From contig JAODUO010000053.1 in assembly GCA_025642075.2 (NCBI GenBank), positions 1,567,501 to 1,631,500 on the forward strand: DNA of 64,000 nt, in the 5' to 3' direction. Numbering within the stretch: the stretch's first letter is position 1; every line of letters starts with the position of its first letter. The position numbers and the translations under genes are program-made. This stretch comes from Ridgeia piscesae (taxonomy: Eukaryota > Annelida > Polychaeta > Sabellida > Siboglinidae). A model generated the notes under the pieces. The model had not been told where the DNA came from. It made no database searches and saw nothing but the letters and a program-made list of their open reading frames with translations. This document shows positions 24,525-34,619 of this stretch, one piece after another.

Positions 24525-24805
24525 CAACATCAATCATCATGAGTGAGCAACACAAACATCAATCATCATGAGTGAGCAACACAAACATCAATCATCATGA
24601 GTGAGCAACACAAACATCAATCATCATGAGTGAGCAACACAAACATCAATCACCTGAAACAACCACTAACAGACCGTTATGATGCAACACAAGCATCAAT
24701 CATCATGAGTGAGCAACACAAGCATCAATCATCATGAGTGAGCAACACAAGCATCAATCATCATGAGTGAGCAACACAAGCATCAATCATCATGAGTGAG
24801 CCACA
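24525..24805. repeat. 29-bp minisatellite, two sub-arrays
   Basis: Units of CATCAATCATCATGAGTGAG then CAACACAAA. Copies at 24525-24650 end in AAACATC, copies at 24690-24805 in AAGCATC. The two blocks are separated by a 40-bp non-repeat piece. The array starts exactly in the right-hand target duplication of the hAT-like element. Confidence 0.9.
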
Positions 24806-25140
24806 CAAGCAACCATCACATGACCTGGCGATGCACACTTGAGACCACACGGGTGGCCAACAGGAAAGCCAAAAGGAGAAGGCGGAAAACCAGGAACCAC
24901 CTGAAACAACCACTGAACAGACGTGCCTTGCAGCCACTGTGGAAAGATTTGCCTATCTTGGATAGGTTTCATCAGCCATCAGCGTGCCTGCACCAGATGA
25001 GGACTTCCTCATTCATGAATCTTCATTTGCATAGCAGAGCCATGATGAGTAGAGGTTATTTCAGAAGCAGAACAATTATAATACTATTGTGTCAGAAACA
25101 CAATATCTACTCAAAAGTGTTAAAGGCATCAATAATAATC

Positions 25141-26530
25141 AATGGTCTGTCACAATGGGATCTGATTGTTCTATGACCTGTCCCAGTGGGACCTGGTTGT
25201 TCTATGACCTGTCACAGTGGGACCTGATTGTTTCATGACCTGTCACAATGGGATCTGATTGTTCTATGACCTGTCCCAGTGGGACCTGGTTGTTCTATGA
25301 CCTGTCACAGTTGGACCTGATTGTTTCATGACCTGTCACAATGGGATCTGATTGTTCTATGACCTGTCACAATGGGATCTGATTGTTCTATGACCTGTCC
25401 CAGTGGGACCTGGTTGTTCTATGACCTGTCCCAGTGGGACCTGGTTGTTCTATGACCTGTCACAATGGGACCTGATTGTTTCATGACCTGTCACAATGGG
25501 ATCTGATTGTTCTATGACCTGTCACAATGGGATCTGATTGTTCTATGACCTGTCCCAGTGGGACCTGGTTGTTCTATGACCTGTCACAGTGGGACCTGAT
25601 TGTTTCATGACCTGTCACAATGGGATCTGATTGTTCTATGACCTGTCACAATGGGATCTGATTGTTCTATGACCTGTCCCAGTGGGACCTGGTTGTTCTA
25701 TGACCTGTCCCAGTGGGACCTGGTTGTTCTATGACCTGTCACAATGGGACCTGATTGTTTCATGACCTGTCACAATGGGATCTGATTGTTCTATGACCTG
25801 TCACAATGGGACCTGATTGTTTCATGACCTGTCACAATGGGATCTGATTGTTCTATGACCTGTCACAGTGGGACCTGGTTGTTCTATGACCTGTCACAGT
25901 GGACCTGGTTGTTCTATGACCTGTCACAGTGGGATCTGATTGTTTCATGACCTGTCACATTGGGTCCTGGTTGTTCTATGACCTGTCACAGTGGGATATG
26001 ATTGTTTCATGACCTGTCACATTGGGTCCTGGTTGTTCTATGACCTGTCACAGTGGGTCCTGGTTGTTCTATGACCTGTCACAATGGGATCTGATTGTTT
26101 CATGACCTGTCACAATGGGATCTGATTGTTCTATGACCTGTCACAGTGGGACCTGGTTGTTCTATGACCTGTCACAGTGGGATCTGATTGTTTCATGACC
26201 TGTCACAATGGGATCTGATTGTTCTATGACCTGTCACAGTGGGACCTGGTTGTTCTATGACCTGTCACAGTGGGTCCTGACATAGACTCAGAGGTTCCTA
26301 GTTGTTCTGACCTGTGACAATTCTATGATCTGTCACAATGGGTCCTGGTTATTCCATGACTTGTCGCAGTAGGACCTGATTGTTTCATGACCTGTCACAA
26401 TGGGACCTGATTGTTCTATGACCTGTCACAGTGAGTACTGGTTGTTTTATGACCTGTCACAATGGAACCTGGTTTTTCCATGACCTGTCACAGTGGAACC
26501 TGATTGGTTCATGACTTGTCACAGAGGGTT
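25141..26530 (+). repeat. 31-bp satellite (ATGACCTGTCACAATGGGAT...)n
   Basis: About 45 units, ATGACCTGTCACARTGGGAY then CTGRTTGTTCT. Variants (TTTCATG against TTCTATG; CCCAGTG against CACAATG) alternate in recurring blocks, suggesting higher-order amplification. The last units (26280-26530) are decayed. Confidence 0.95.
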
Positions 26531-26693
26531 CTGTCTCACGAAACAGCTGCGTCTAGTTTTAGCAAAATAGTAACCAATACTTGTTTTCACCGTGTGTGAA
26601 GTATAAACACAGGCAAAACCATGTTGCACTCTGCAGGGAGACGTTAGCTTCATTGACCTCCTTTGGTGGCAACTCTTGCTGACATCTCATCTT

Positions 26694-26881
26694 TCTTGTT
26701 CAGCTCGGCTCCCCACGGTGTCATCTCTGCACTGACAGACTCTGTCTCCAGTCCCTGGTTTCTTATGGCTTCTGGTGACTTGTGGAGACACATCTTCCCA
26801 GTTGGAGTGGCGACACTACCTGCTGTGTGTCTCTTGGCATCGGCGTATATGCAGCGGCGAACAATGAAAGGTGCTAGTTAA
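26694..26881 (+). CDS. Unrecognised possible terminal exon
   Basis: After TTTCTTGTTCAG at about 26702 there is an open frame of about 59 codons to TAA at 26879. It contains HGVISALTDSVSSPWFLMAS and FPVGVATLPAVCLLASAYMQ. The second half looks like one membrane-spanning segment followed by basic residues. Composition is more protein-like than the surrounding DNA, but no partner exon and no family match are recognised. It may be a gene fragment carried by a repeat, or chance. Confidence 0.22.
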
Positions 26882-26899
26882 CAATACTGTATTTGATGG

Positions 26900-27590
26900 T
26901 TTTGCATGGTAATTTAATAGTACCACAATGGTTACATTGCCATTTTGTGTATAAACTACACCTCACTGGGCACCATCATAACTTGACGTTACCTCCCAAA
27001 CAATCTGTATTTATACATTTTGTGATTACGTTGCCTACATGCAATGCTTTTAGATACTCAGTAACTAGTGAAAATGATACTGATAATTTGTATTAATATA
27101 TAGTTACACATTACTAATGAAAGGTAAATATTACTTTCTCTGGTGCATTGCGTATGTCTTCCTGAAAGTGCCGGAAACATTAACAACATTTATGATAAAA
27201 AGAAGCTTGGTTAATTTAAATCATTGCAAACAATAGTAAGTAGGCTGCATACTGAATAGGTCATATGAGAAGCTTTATGTATTTGTATAATATTGATGAT
27301 GATTGAACATCGACACGTCATATATAAAATTCGTGAAAATGACATCTCTTTCTCCTGCATTCCAGTCTCTAACCTGACATCCCTTCATTTTTGCTTCAGT
27401 CAGCAGCTGATTGCCAATGTTGACACCTCTAGGACAAATTACACATGTACGCATACGCACCTGTTCACTGTCTGACAAATATCATTATTTCGCGGCTGTG
27501 ATAGCATATGCTACGCAGAAATAGCGTTCCCATTCAACCAGTCCTATATTTAGTGCTTCCAGAAATTTACAAAAAGTACACAATGCAGTT
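26900..27590. other. Intergenic, no feature
   Basis: AT-rich sequence between the orphan exon-like frame and the LINE relic. I see no ORF, repeat or RNA gene that can be supported. Confidence 0.6.
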
Positions 27591-27609
27591 CTCTTAAGCA
27601 GGATACCAT

Positions 27610-28075
27610 CGGGGGGACATAGACAAATTAGAACAAATTCAACACCGTGCAGCTCGCTTCATCACTGGAGACTACCGCTCTCGACACCCAGGATCTGTCA
27701 CAACCATGCTCACCAACCTTAACCTCGACACATTAGACAATAGACGACGCGACCAAAGACTAAAATTCATGTTCAGAACTGTTAGAGGATCCATCCCAGC
27801 TCTCCCCACTGAAACATTCTTCCGGCCCCAAAAAACAAACAAATGACACATTAAGCCTAAACACTTCCCCGACCATGTATCCTCAAATGTTGTCCAACAA
27901 CTAACAACCAACAACACCAGATGTTTTATAGTACCCACAGCCCACACTGAACAATTTAAGAATTCATTTTTTGTAAAAACAATAGCCGACTGGAACCAAC
28001 TAAACGAGTCGCAGGTCCAGGCTGAAACCATAACTGATTTCAGTCGCCTGACCTGCGGCTCAAACACTCAATAAC
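27610..28075 (+). pseudogene. LINE reverse transcriptase C-terminal relic
   Basis: The plus-strand frame reads DIDKLEQIQHRAARFITGDY, then SVTTMLTNLNLDTLDNRRRD, then (after an in-frame TGA near 27844) a stretch ending EQFKNSFFVKTIADWNQLNE and a TAA at 28070-28072. The LEQIQ-x-RAARFI, SVT-ML and FKNSFF-x-KTI-DWN words are the conserved tail of CR1/L2/Jockey-type RTs. The catalytic part is absent. It is followed by two copies of a GCGAATATGTCYCCAAAACT unit (28293-28357). Confidence 0.8.
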
Positions 28076-28359
28076 ATGCGCACACACCCCCGTCGTATAT
28101 AATAGCCACTATTGGCTTCTTTACGACGTATCCCATTCAGATTCAGATTCAGACTACAATGGCGTAGAAATCCATTTGGTGGTATGGCCCCTTTAACGCC
28201 GTCGAGTCGACGTAAATGAGCCGATGTCACAGAGAATGAGCGCTTAGCGCACCCCAGATGCATCACGACCGCAAAGGCGATGTCTTGCGATTTGCGAATA
28301 TGTCCCCAAAACTAATGTAAATAAAATGCGAATATGTCTCCAAAACTATGTAAATAAAA

Positions 28360-29750
28360 AAACAACAGTGTCATTGTTCTGGCATGATAAGGTTTTTCAA
28401 ACATACTTAGGGCTCTCTGGAGTGACCGAGTATGACGGCAATCACAAAGGGTAGAGGTCATTGCCGCCAGATTTATATAGTGCTGCCCCCTATTGAACAC
28501 AATTCAAATTAAATGCGAGCGGGGTGATACTACGTACGTGAATCACCGCGTGATGCAACAAAATTCAACCAATACGCGATCGAACATCACAAAAGCGAAA
28601 CTGAAAGCAGCATTCGTCATCGTCAGATGATCCAGGACAGATGCATATAGCCTCGCACAAAGCAACTAGTAATAACTGTAACTTTCACCATCGTCATCAT
28701 CATTGTTGTGCAGCCGAGGGTTCTCAGACGAAGTCGAAGGTTAGTCTTTTGTAACCTCATTCTAAATGTCTACACTTCGTGCTCAATATACAGCTTGAAC
28801 TGTCAAAGCTGAGGTTATGAGCTAAAATGCCAAACATATATGTTTGTTTACGTAATGGGGCATTAGCGATCCATCTTTGGCACAGTACAACAATTTGCAA
28901 CATGTAACGGATTCAGATCCTGAAATAACGCTGTAATATAAATGTGATTGCGTTCTTTCAAGTAACCACACCATGATGATCGATTATTTCCAAATCAACA
29001 ACTCAATGTCTCGAGTGTGTTATTTCTGGCAATTTTATCAACAATTGTAGTATCCTGTAAATCGTCATATATAACAGTAATTTGTGAATAGACACGGGTA
29101 TCATAACAAATTATTATATTATCATCTACTATAATTATCGAACAGCCCCAATAATGATCAGTATATTAAACACAATTGTGGTAGCAGCAGAAACAGAAGC
29201 AGCTGCTATGAGACGAAACACAACTAGGCCTGTTCCGCCCATTCCTGCCACCAACTTGTCATTTCAGTCATACTGAAACTGAAAGGCCCAATAGATACCG
29301 CTGGTATGCGGTGTAATTGTAGAATCGGTAATGCTCATGGGACCTCAATGAGCTGTTTCACAAGACAGACATTGCCGGAATGCAAGTTGTGGTGGATAAA
29401 ATAATGTTGTTTTCCTCAGTGTGCTTCATGGGGTTGCCCACCAGGACGTGACGCACTATGTCATTTTAATGTCCTAAGTGACGTTGGCGTAGGGCTCCAT
29501 ACTTGGTACGTTTGTCTTTTTATGTGCCGCGCTACGCCAGTCAGATGGGACTTTGCCTATGTCACTATGACATGAACAGGGAATAGACAAAACAGTGGCG
29601 CCACACAGTGTGCAATATTAAAGTTAAATATATCACGGCGTACGCTAAAAGGCGGGCCACGAACTGGCAAACCGCGCTGAAACGGCAGACCACATTCACA
29701 AAGATGCTACCGATCTTTGTTCCATATTTACAAGCTTTGTTGTTTCACTT
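28360..29750. other. Intergenic, no clear feature
   Basis: Mixed-composition DNA with no supported gene. A few CG-rich words (for example around 29470-29540) hint at old repeats, but no borders could be drawn. Confidence 0.5.
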
Positions 29751-29756
29751 AGCGAT

Positions 29757-29758
<2 letters not shown>

Positions 29759-29809
<51 letters not shown>

Positions 29810-30137
29810 CTTAGATATAAATTAACATATTAGGCCTTACTCAGGTCTCAGATAGTTACCTCCAAACAGCCAAACTTGGACTAACGCAGGAAGTGTTCTT
29901 CTCTAGAATTAGTGAGTCCACTACAGATTACACATTTACCCCCTGTGTGGGATATTTTACTTCCCCAGGCATAGACACCAGATAGAAGAGACACCCGCTT
30001 TTAGCGTCTCTTCGAAAGACACAGGCAAATGTGGGATGAACGAAATTGCCTAAGTTTCGAAACGGCGGCAGGTGGGATTGAACCACCGTCCACTCGATTG
30101 ACAGTCCGGCGCTCTACCGCGCGACCACCGCTCCCCT
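29759..30137 (-). mobile_element. tRNA-derived SINE with AT tail (family 1)
   Basis: Read on the minus strand it starts at 30137 with a tRNA-like head (73 nt, 30136 to 30064) containing TGGTCGCGCGGTAGAGC (A box), a GTC anticodon-like loop (CTGTCAA) and GGTTCAATCCC (B box). A roughly 240-bp body follows, then an AT microsatellite (29759-29807) as tail. The head's acceptor arms do not pair, so this is a SINE promoter and not a working tRNA-Asp. Confidence 0.75.
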
Positions 30138-30339
30138 ATTAACTCTACGAGTATTCGCTCAGTTGAAAACAGAAGTCCCACACAGACGGGTGCGTCATAT
30201 TGTCAGTTTAGGCGATGAAACGACTCGCCTAACGGTACATGTGTTCACAGGGCAATAATACACGTTATTGAATACCGACCTTATAGAAACGGTCACCTGG
30301 CATGTGAGGGATTCTGAGGCTCCAGTGTGGATTGATCTC

Positions 30340-30441
30340 GGATTGCATTGCTAGCTAGGGGCGTCGATCCGGTTTTGAAAGTGGGGCGGACGGGGGACCA
30401 GTTTAAATATATACATATATGTATGTATATAATATTTTAAT

Positions 30442-30509
<68 letters not shown>

Positions 30510-30610
30510 AAATGGTAAAAATAAAACATAATTCATTGTTGGTCTGGTGCTAATTCTAAAATTAACAATGGCCTTTATCTTATGCTATTTAAAATAGTTA
30601 TGTTGGCAAC
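30340..30610. repeat. Dispersed repeat with AT microsatellite, copy 1
   Basis: Starts near TTGCATTG..CGTCGATCCGG, continues GTGGGGCGGACGGGGGACCA, an ATATATACATATATGTATGT block, a TA microsatellite (30449-30505), then a unique-looking tail. A second copy lies at 31150-31410 and an inverted copy of the first part at about 53740-53850. Confidence 0.7.
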
Positions 30611-30919
30611 ACATATTTGAAGATGGGCCCGCTCCAATCACTGCTTTGGAGGGTAAACTTTGGACCCAACACTACTTGCCTGATTCAGAGTGACAAGATG
30701 CAGAGGTTATATGCAGGGGTGCCTGTGTAGGACTTCCCAATCCCACCTTTTGGCAAAGAAGTTTGTCATAACTCAAATGTGATCAAATTACATAAAATGC
30801 AGAAATCCGCTGGTTCCGCCGTAGGCGATATAAGTATCCACCAGGGCGACCTGGCTGCAATTCAAGGGGTGATAGGGCATACAAAAATTAATCATCTATA
30901 ATGATGACTAGTGCCTATT

Positions 30920-31105
30920 AATATATAAACACAATGGTGCAAAATGACAGAGCCCGGTATGATCAATATTTACTGGATTAAAATCAAGTTGCGGGCTGCG
31001 GCCAACCAAGCAATTTACGTTCTGCACCGCCACACCGGTATGATGATTATTTACTAACGTAAGATCAAGTTGCGCGCTGTGGCCAGGCCCAGCCAAGCAA
31101 TTTAT
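30920..31105. repeat. Tandem duplication of about 90 bp
   Basis: Two diverged units, each with GGTATGAT..ATTTACT, then ATCAAGTTGCGSGCTG, GGCC and AAGCAATTTA. They lie between the two copies of the AT-microsatellite repeat. Upstream (30800-30900), GTATCCACCAGGG and GATGACTAG also occur near 53615-53670. Confidence 0.55.
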
Positions 31106-31149
31106 TTAGTCGATTTTTCTAATGGATGGTCGGAACTTCATATCGCGAG

Positions 31150-31248
31150 TGGTTGTCTATTGCACTGTAGCGGGGGTCGATCGGTTTAAAGTGGGGAGGA
31201 CGGGACCAATATAAATATATACATATATGTATGTATATAATATTTAAT

Positions 31249-31331
<83 letters not shown>

Positions 31332-31720
31332 CATGCATTTAAAAAAAAAACCAAAATTCAGGGGTTTTTCAAATTCTAATTAAACGGCCTTTGTTTTGGG
31401 CTTTTAAAAAGGTTTTTCCCTAAAGATCCCCAACAAAATTTAAAATTTCCCAACATCGGTTGGGAAAATAATTAAACCTTTAATTAACCCCCCGGAAAAT
31501 TTTTCTTTTAGGTCGATAAACTTTTTCCAAAACCCAAACCTAAGAACCCTAAATTTATATAATTATAATTATTTATATTTTATTTATAAAATAAAAAGGG
31601 ACCAGGGGGGAAAGCCCGGGAATGTGGGGTAGAATTTTCAAAGGGCGAAGGGGGGTTTGGCCCCCCCCTTTATTCCCCCAAACCCCCGAACACCATTTTA
31701 TTATGCAGAAATAAATTATA
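31150..31720. repeat. Dispersed repeat copy 2, followed by degraded sequence
   Basis: Same order as copy 1 (GGTCGATCGG, GTGGGGAGGACGGGACCA, ATATATACATATATGTATGT, TA microsatellite 31255-31322). After the microsatellite the similarity to 30506-30620 continues but is scrambled by inflated homopolymers (AAAAAAAAAA, TTTTT, CCCCC runs) up to about 31720. This resembles low-depth consensus rather than natural divergence. Confidence 0.6.
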
Positions 31721-32352
31721 CACTATATATTTCTCTGTAGTTTCCAGCGTCGGAATTCAAAGTTTTATGGAGGAAGCAAATTTATCAAAGGACCGCGTTT
31801 TATCGGCATGGAGAGGAAGTCAGTTTTCCCGCGATGACTGTGTAAAATTAAACACGTCACCGCAAGCGTATACGTAATCAAACTCGTACGCGTTTTTTGG
31901 GACTTTTCCCGGGTTTTTGGAAAAACCCCGAGTGTTTTCTCGGTTGGGTTTTTTTAAAATTTTGGGAAAAAAAAGTTTCTTTTTTCCTTTTCTAGAACAT
32001 TCTGCCGGATGTTCGAACTAATTCATTCTGATTGGCTAGTTAAACAGGGGTTCCATATTAGCCAATCAAAACCTTCGACTGAGTAACGTTATACGTGGAT
32101 TTGATCGTTAAGGAAATTAGTTGAGCGCAACTCCTCGAGCTAGCAAGACGTTCAGAAGGTCGAACAGTGAAGCCAAAAAGGACTTCGGATGTATCGTTTA
32201 TCGAGCCTGAACATTTGCGCTACAACAACAGAAGCGGTCGAACGTTAGCGGCAACGCGTGCAAGTCTGAAGACACACAATGCTCTGTGCGATTGAACACC
32301 ATTTCATCGTCTTCCCTACATCAAGTTCTCGCTGCCAACGAACGTTGCCGCC

Positions 32353-32387
32353 ATGCCATGGTTACCACCGCTCTCGGGTAAAAAGGT
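32353..32387 (+). CDS. Possible first coding exon with strong start context
   Basis: GCCGCCATGCCATGG gives a near-ideal start context; the frame encodes MPWLPPLSGKK and meets GTAGGC, a good donor, at about 32386. It could be an upstream exon of gene B (3.7 kb before its first recognised exon) or part of a repeat. No continuation was found, so this is weak. Confidence 0.18.
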
Positions 32388-32528
32388 AGGCATTTTTATA
32401 TAAAACAGTCCGAATTCAAATCTAAGTTATGCTGCTTGCGAAATTTATATAATGCGTTTGCTTAAAAAAACATTATGGTTACCCAGATGTGGTTATTGCG
32501 TTTTCAGATGTGCGCAGTCGTGAATCGA

Positions 32529-32878
32529 GTTGCTGTTCCCCACCTTCGCCTTCGCCACCGCCAGGGAAATCCAGAATGCCGCGTGTCGTCACGATCACGA
32601 CGGAGCCAAATCTGTCGGCGACAACATCACGCATCAATTCACGCATCCGCTGGCGCCATCACGATCGCCGTTCAATTCGCATCGAAACGCGGCATCGCCA
32701 AAACCCGTTGCTGTTCTCCACCTTCGGCTTCGCTACCGCAAATCCGGAATGCCGCGTGACGTCACAATCACAGACACCCAAAATCTTTCGGCGGCAACTT
32801 CACGCATTCACACATCCCCGGCGCCGCCACGATCGCCTTCAACTGGGATCGAAACGCGACATCGCCAAAGCGCTACAA
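32529..32878. repeat. CpG-rich tandem duplication (about 175 bp x 2)
   Basis: Units at about 32529-32705 and 32708-32878 share TTGCTGTTCYCCACCTTCG, GAATGCCGCGTG, CACGCATYCAC and ATCGAAACGCGRCATCGCCA in the same order. The block is richer in CpG than the rest of the window. It could be a CpG-island-like promoter, an LTR or a repeat. Frames on both strands are open but unrecognised. Confidence 0.65.
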
Positions 32879-33782
32879 GGGCAACCGGGCGAATTCGGCG
32901 CAACGAGAGTGCTTCTTTCAAATACGCGAGCATCCGATGTTACCGCAGCAACAGTCGGTATCAGTAACTCCGCATCGTATGTCCTGTCCGTGTCTTGTCT
33001 CTTTCTCTGTGGGCCACTACGACGTATTAGTGTCAACGCCCGATTCTATGTTCAGTGTTGTTTAGTTTTGTGACGAGGGGGTTGTTACGGGGGACCGTTG
33101 CAATTCCCGGATGAGATCCAGGGCCAATCGAACTGAAAAAGGGTTTGCACTGTTGATTGGATTCCCCTGTTTTGTATCCAGACCTGGTGCTAGTGGCGGT
33201 TTGTGGACGAGACCAATGTTGCTTGTCTGTTCGATTTAGTGTCTGTTATGTGTATGTACTGTGTTATGTTCGAATTGCGGAGAAAGTCACCGAAGTCACC
33301 AAAACGTCCGAAACGACGAGGTTCAAGTGGGCCCTTTGCAAAAGAAAACATTTTGGGCATAATTTGGAAAGTTAAACTGCATTAAAAAAAAGAAATTATC
33401 ATGAGTCATTATGCCTATTATTATACTTCGTAGGGCTTACGCTTTTTATTCCATTCAATAAAACGGTGACAAATTATTAATAACGCCTATGTTGTATTTA
33501 TAGTTAAGTTTGCCTCGGTGAGCTCTAATCGTGAGTTCCCCACCAATTCCAACAGTCCGAAAAACTACCGACAATAGTTTATATAGGCCTATGACAATTA
33601 ACGATGTCTGTCCACATAACGCTGAACCTTGCCGCAGTGTCTTTAACCGTGCCCCAACGAGTTTAAAGTTAAACGAATGACGTCATCTGATTGTTGACGA
33701 AACCACGTGACTAGTAGACGTAAACGAATGACGTCAAACGCCAAGAATTCCGAAACCACAAACAAAACGTTTTAGTCATTCA

Positions 33783-33787
<5 letters not shown>

Positions 33788-33828
<41 letters not shown>

Positions 33829-34282
33829 GTTGTGTTTTGTTTTTTGTGTGTTTTGTTTTTTGTTGTGGTTTTTTGGGTGTTTTTTTGTTGTGTGGGTTTT
33901 GGTTTTGTGTGTGGGTTTTGTGGTGGGTGGGGTTTGTTGTTTGTGTTTGGGTTTTTTGTTTTTGTTTTGTGTTTTGTGTTTTGGGTTTTGTGGTGTGTGG
34001 TGTTTGTGGGGTAAAGTTTGGTTGTGTGTGGGGTTTGGGGTGGTTTTGGTTTTGTGGTTGTTGTTGTGTGGGGGGGGTGTGGGTGTGGTGTTTGTTTTTT
34101 GTTTTTTTGTGTGGGTGGGGTTTTTTTTTGTTTGTTTTGTGTGTTTTTTGGTGTGTGGTTTTTGGTGTTGGGTGTGTGTGTGGGTGGTTGTGTTGTTTGT
34201 GGGGGTTTTTGTGTGGTTGTTGGTTTGGTTGTTGTTGTGGTTTTGTTTTGTGTTTTTGTGGGTGGTGGGGTGGGTGGTTGGG
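33788..34282. repeat. T/G-only tract of about 495 bases
   Basis: Apart from three A residues near 34012-34014, every base is T or G, starting with a run of about 40 T. No stable period is seen. It is flanked by a direct repeat: TCCGAAACCACAAACAAA at 33749 and again at 34283, each followed by related CGTTT..GTC..TCACAA sequence. It is followed by a TA microsatellite (34319-34400). Frames on both strands are by-products of low complexity. Confidence 0.9.
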
Positions 34283-34315
34283 TCCGAAACCACAAACAAA
34301 TCGTTTGTCAGTCTC

Positions 34316-34403
<88 letters not shown>

Positions 34404-34516
34404 CGTATCCGTAGTTATTAAGTTTATATTTCCACCGATGTGAATTAAATTGTTGATCTTAGTACACACTGTGAAGACATTTCTTTTAGCGCATGCAATC
34501 TATTTCACTTGTAAAA

Positions 34517-34584
34517 TGATCACGAAACCTCGGGCTTTTAGCGTTTCCTACTAGAAAATGCTAAAAGCCCGAGTTTTCGTGACC
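34517..34584. repeat. Palindrome, arms about 30 bp
   Basis: TCACGAAACCTCGGGCTTTT AGCGTTTCC pairs with its inverse on the other side of a short TAG centre (AAAATGCTAAAAGCCCGAG..TTTCGTGACC), with few mismatches. A half copy (CGAAAACCCGGGCTTTTAG) occurs at about 34820. It looks like a short foldback repeat family. Confidence 0.75.
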
Positions 34585-34619
34585 AGTGACACAAGGAAAT
34601 GGCCGCACAGTACAATATG

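Noticed and set aside
20385..26530. Regularly spaced repeats as a CRISPR array
   Set aside because: Units are directly adjacent with no unique spacers, and the genome is eukaryotic.
30064..30136. Functional tRNA-Asp on the minus strand
   Set aside because: A and B boxes are present but the acceptor and anticodon stems do not pair and SINE body follows.
32489..33073. A 194-codon plus-strand frame and overlapping frames in the CpG-rich block
   Set aside because: Several frames are open at once and the sequence is a tandem duplication; no domain or splice support.
33772..34443. Frames of Val/Cys/Phe/Gly or Thr/Lys/Pro in the T/G tract
   Set aside because: Two-base composition cannot give stops containing A on one strand; no protein signal.
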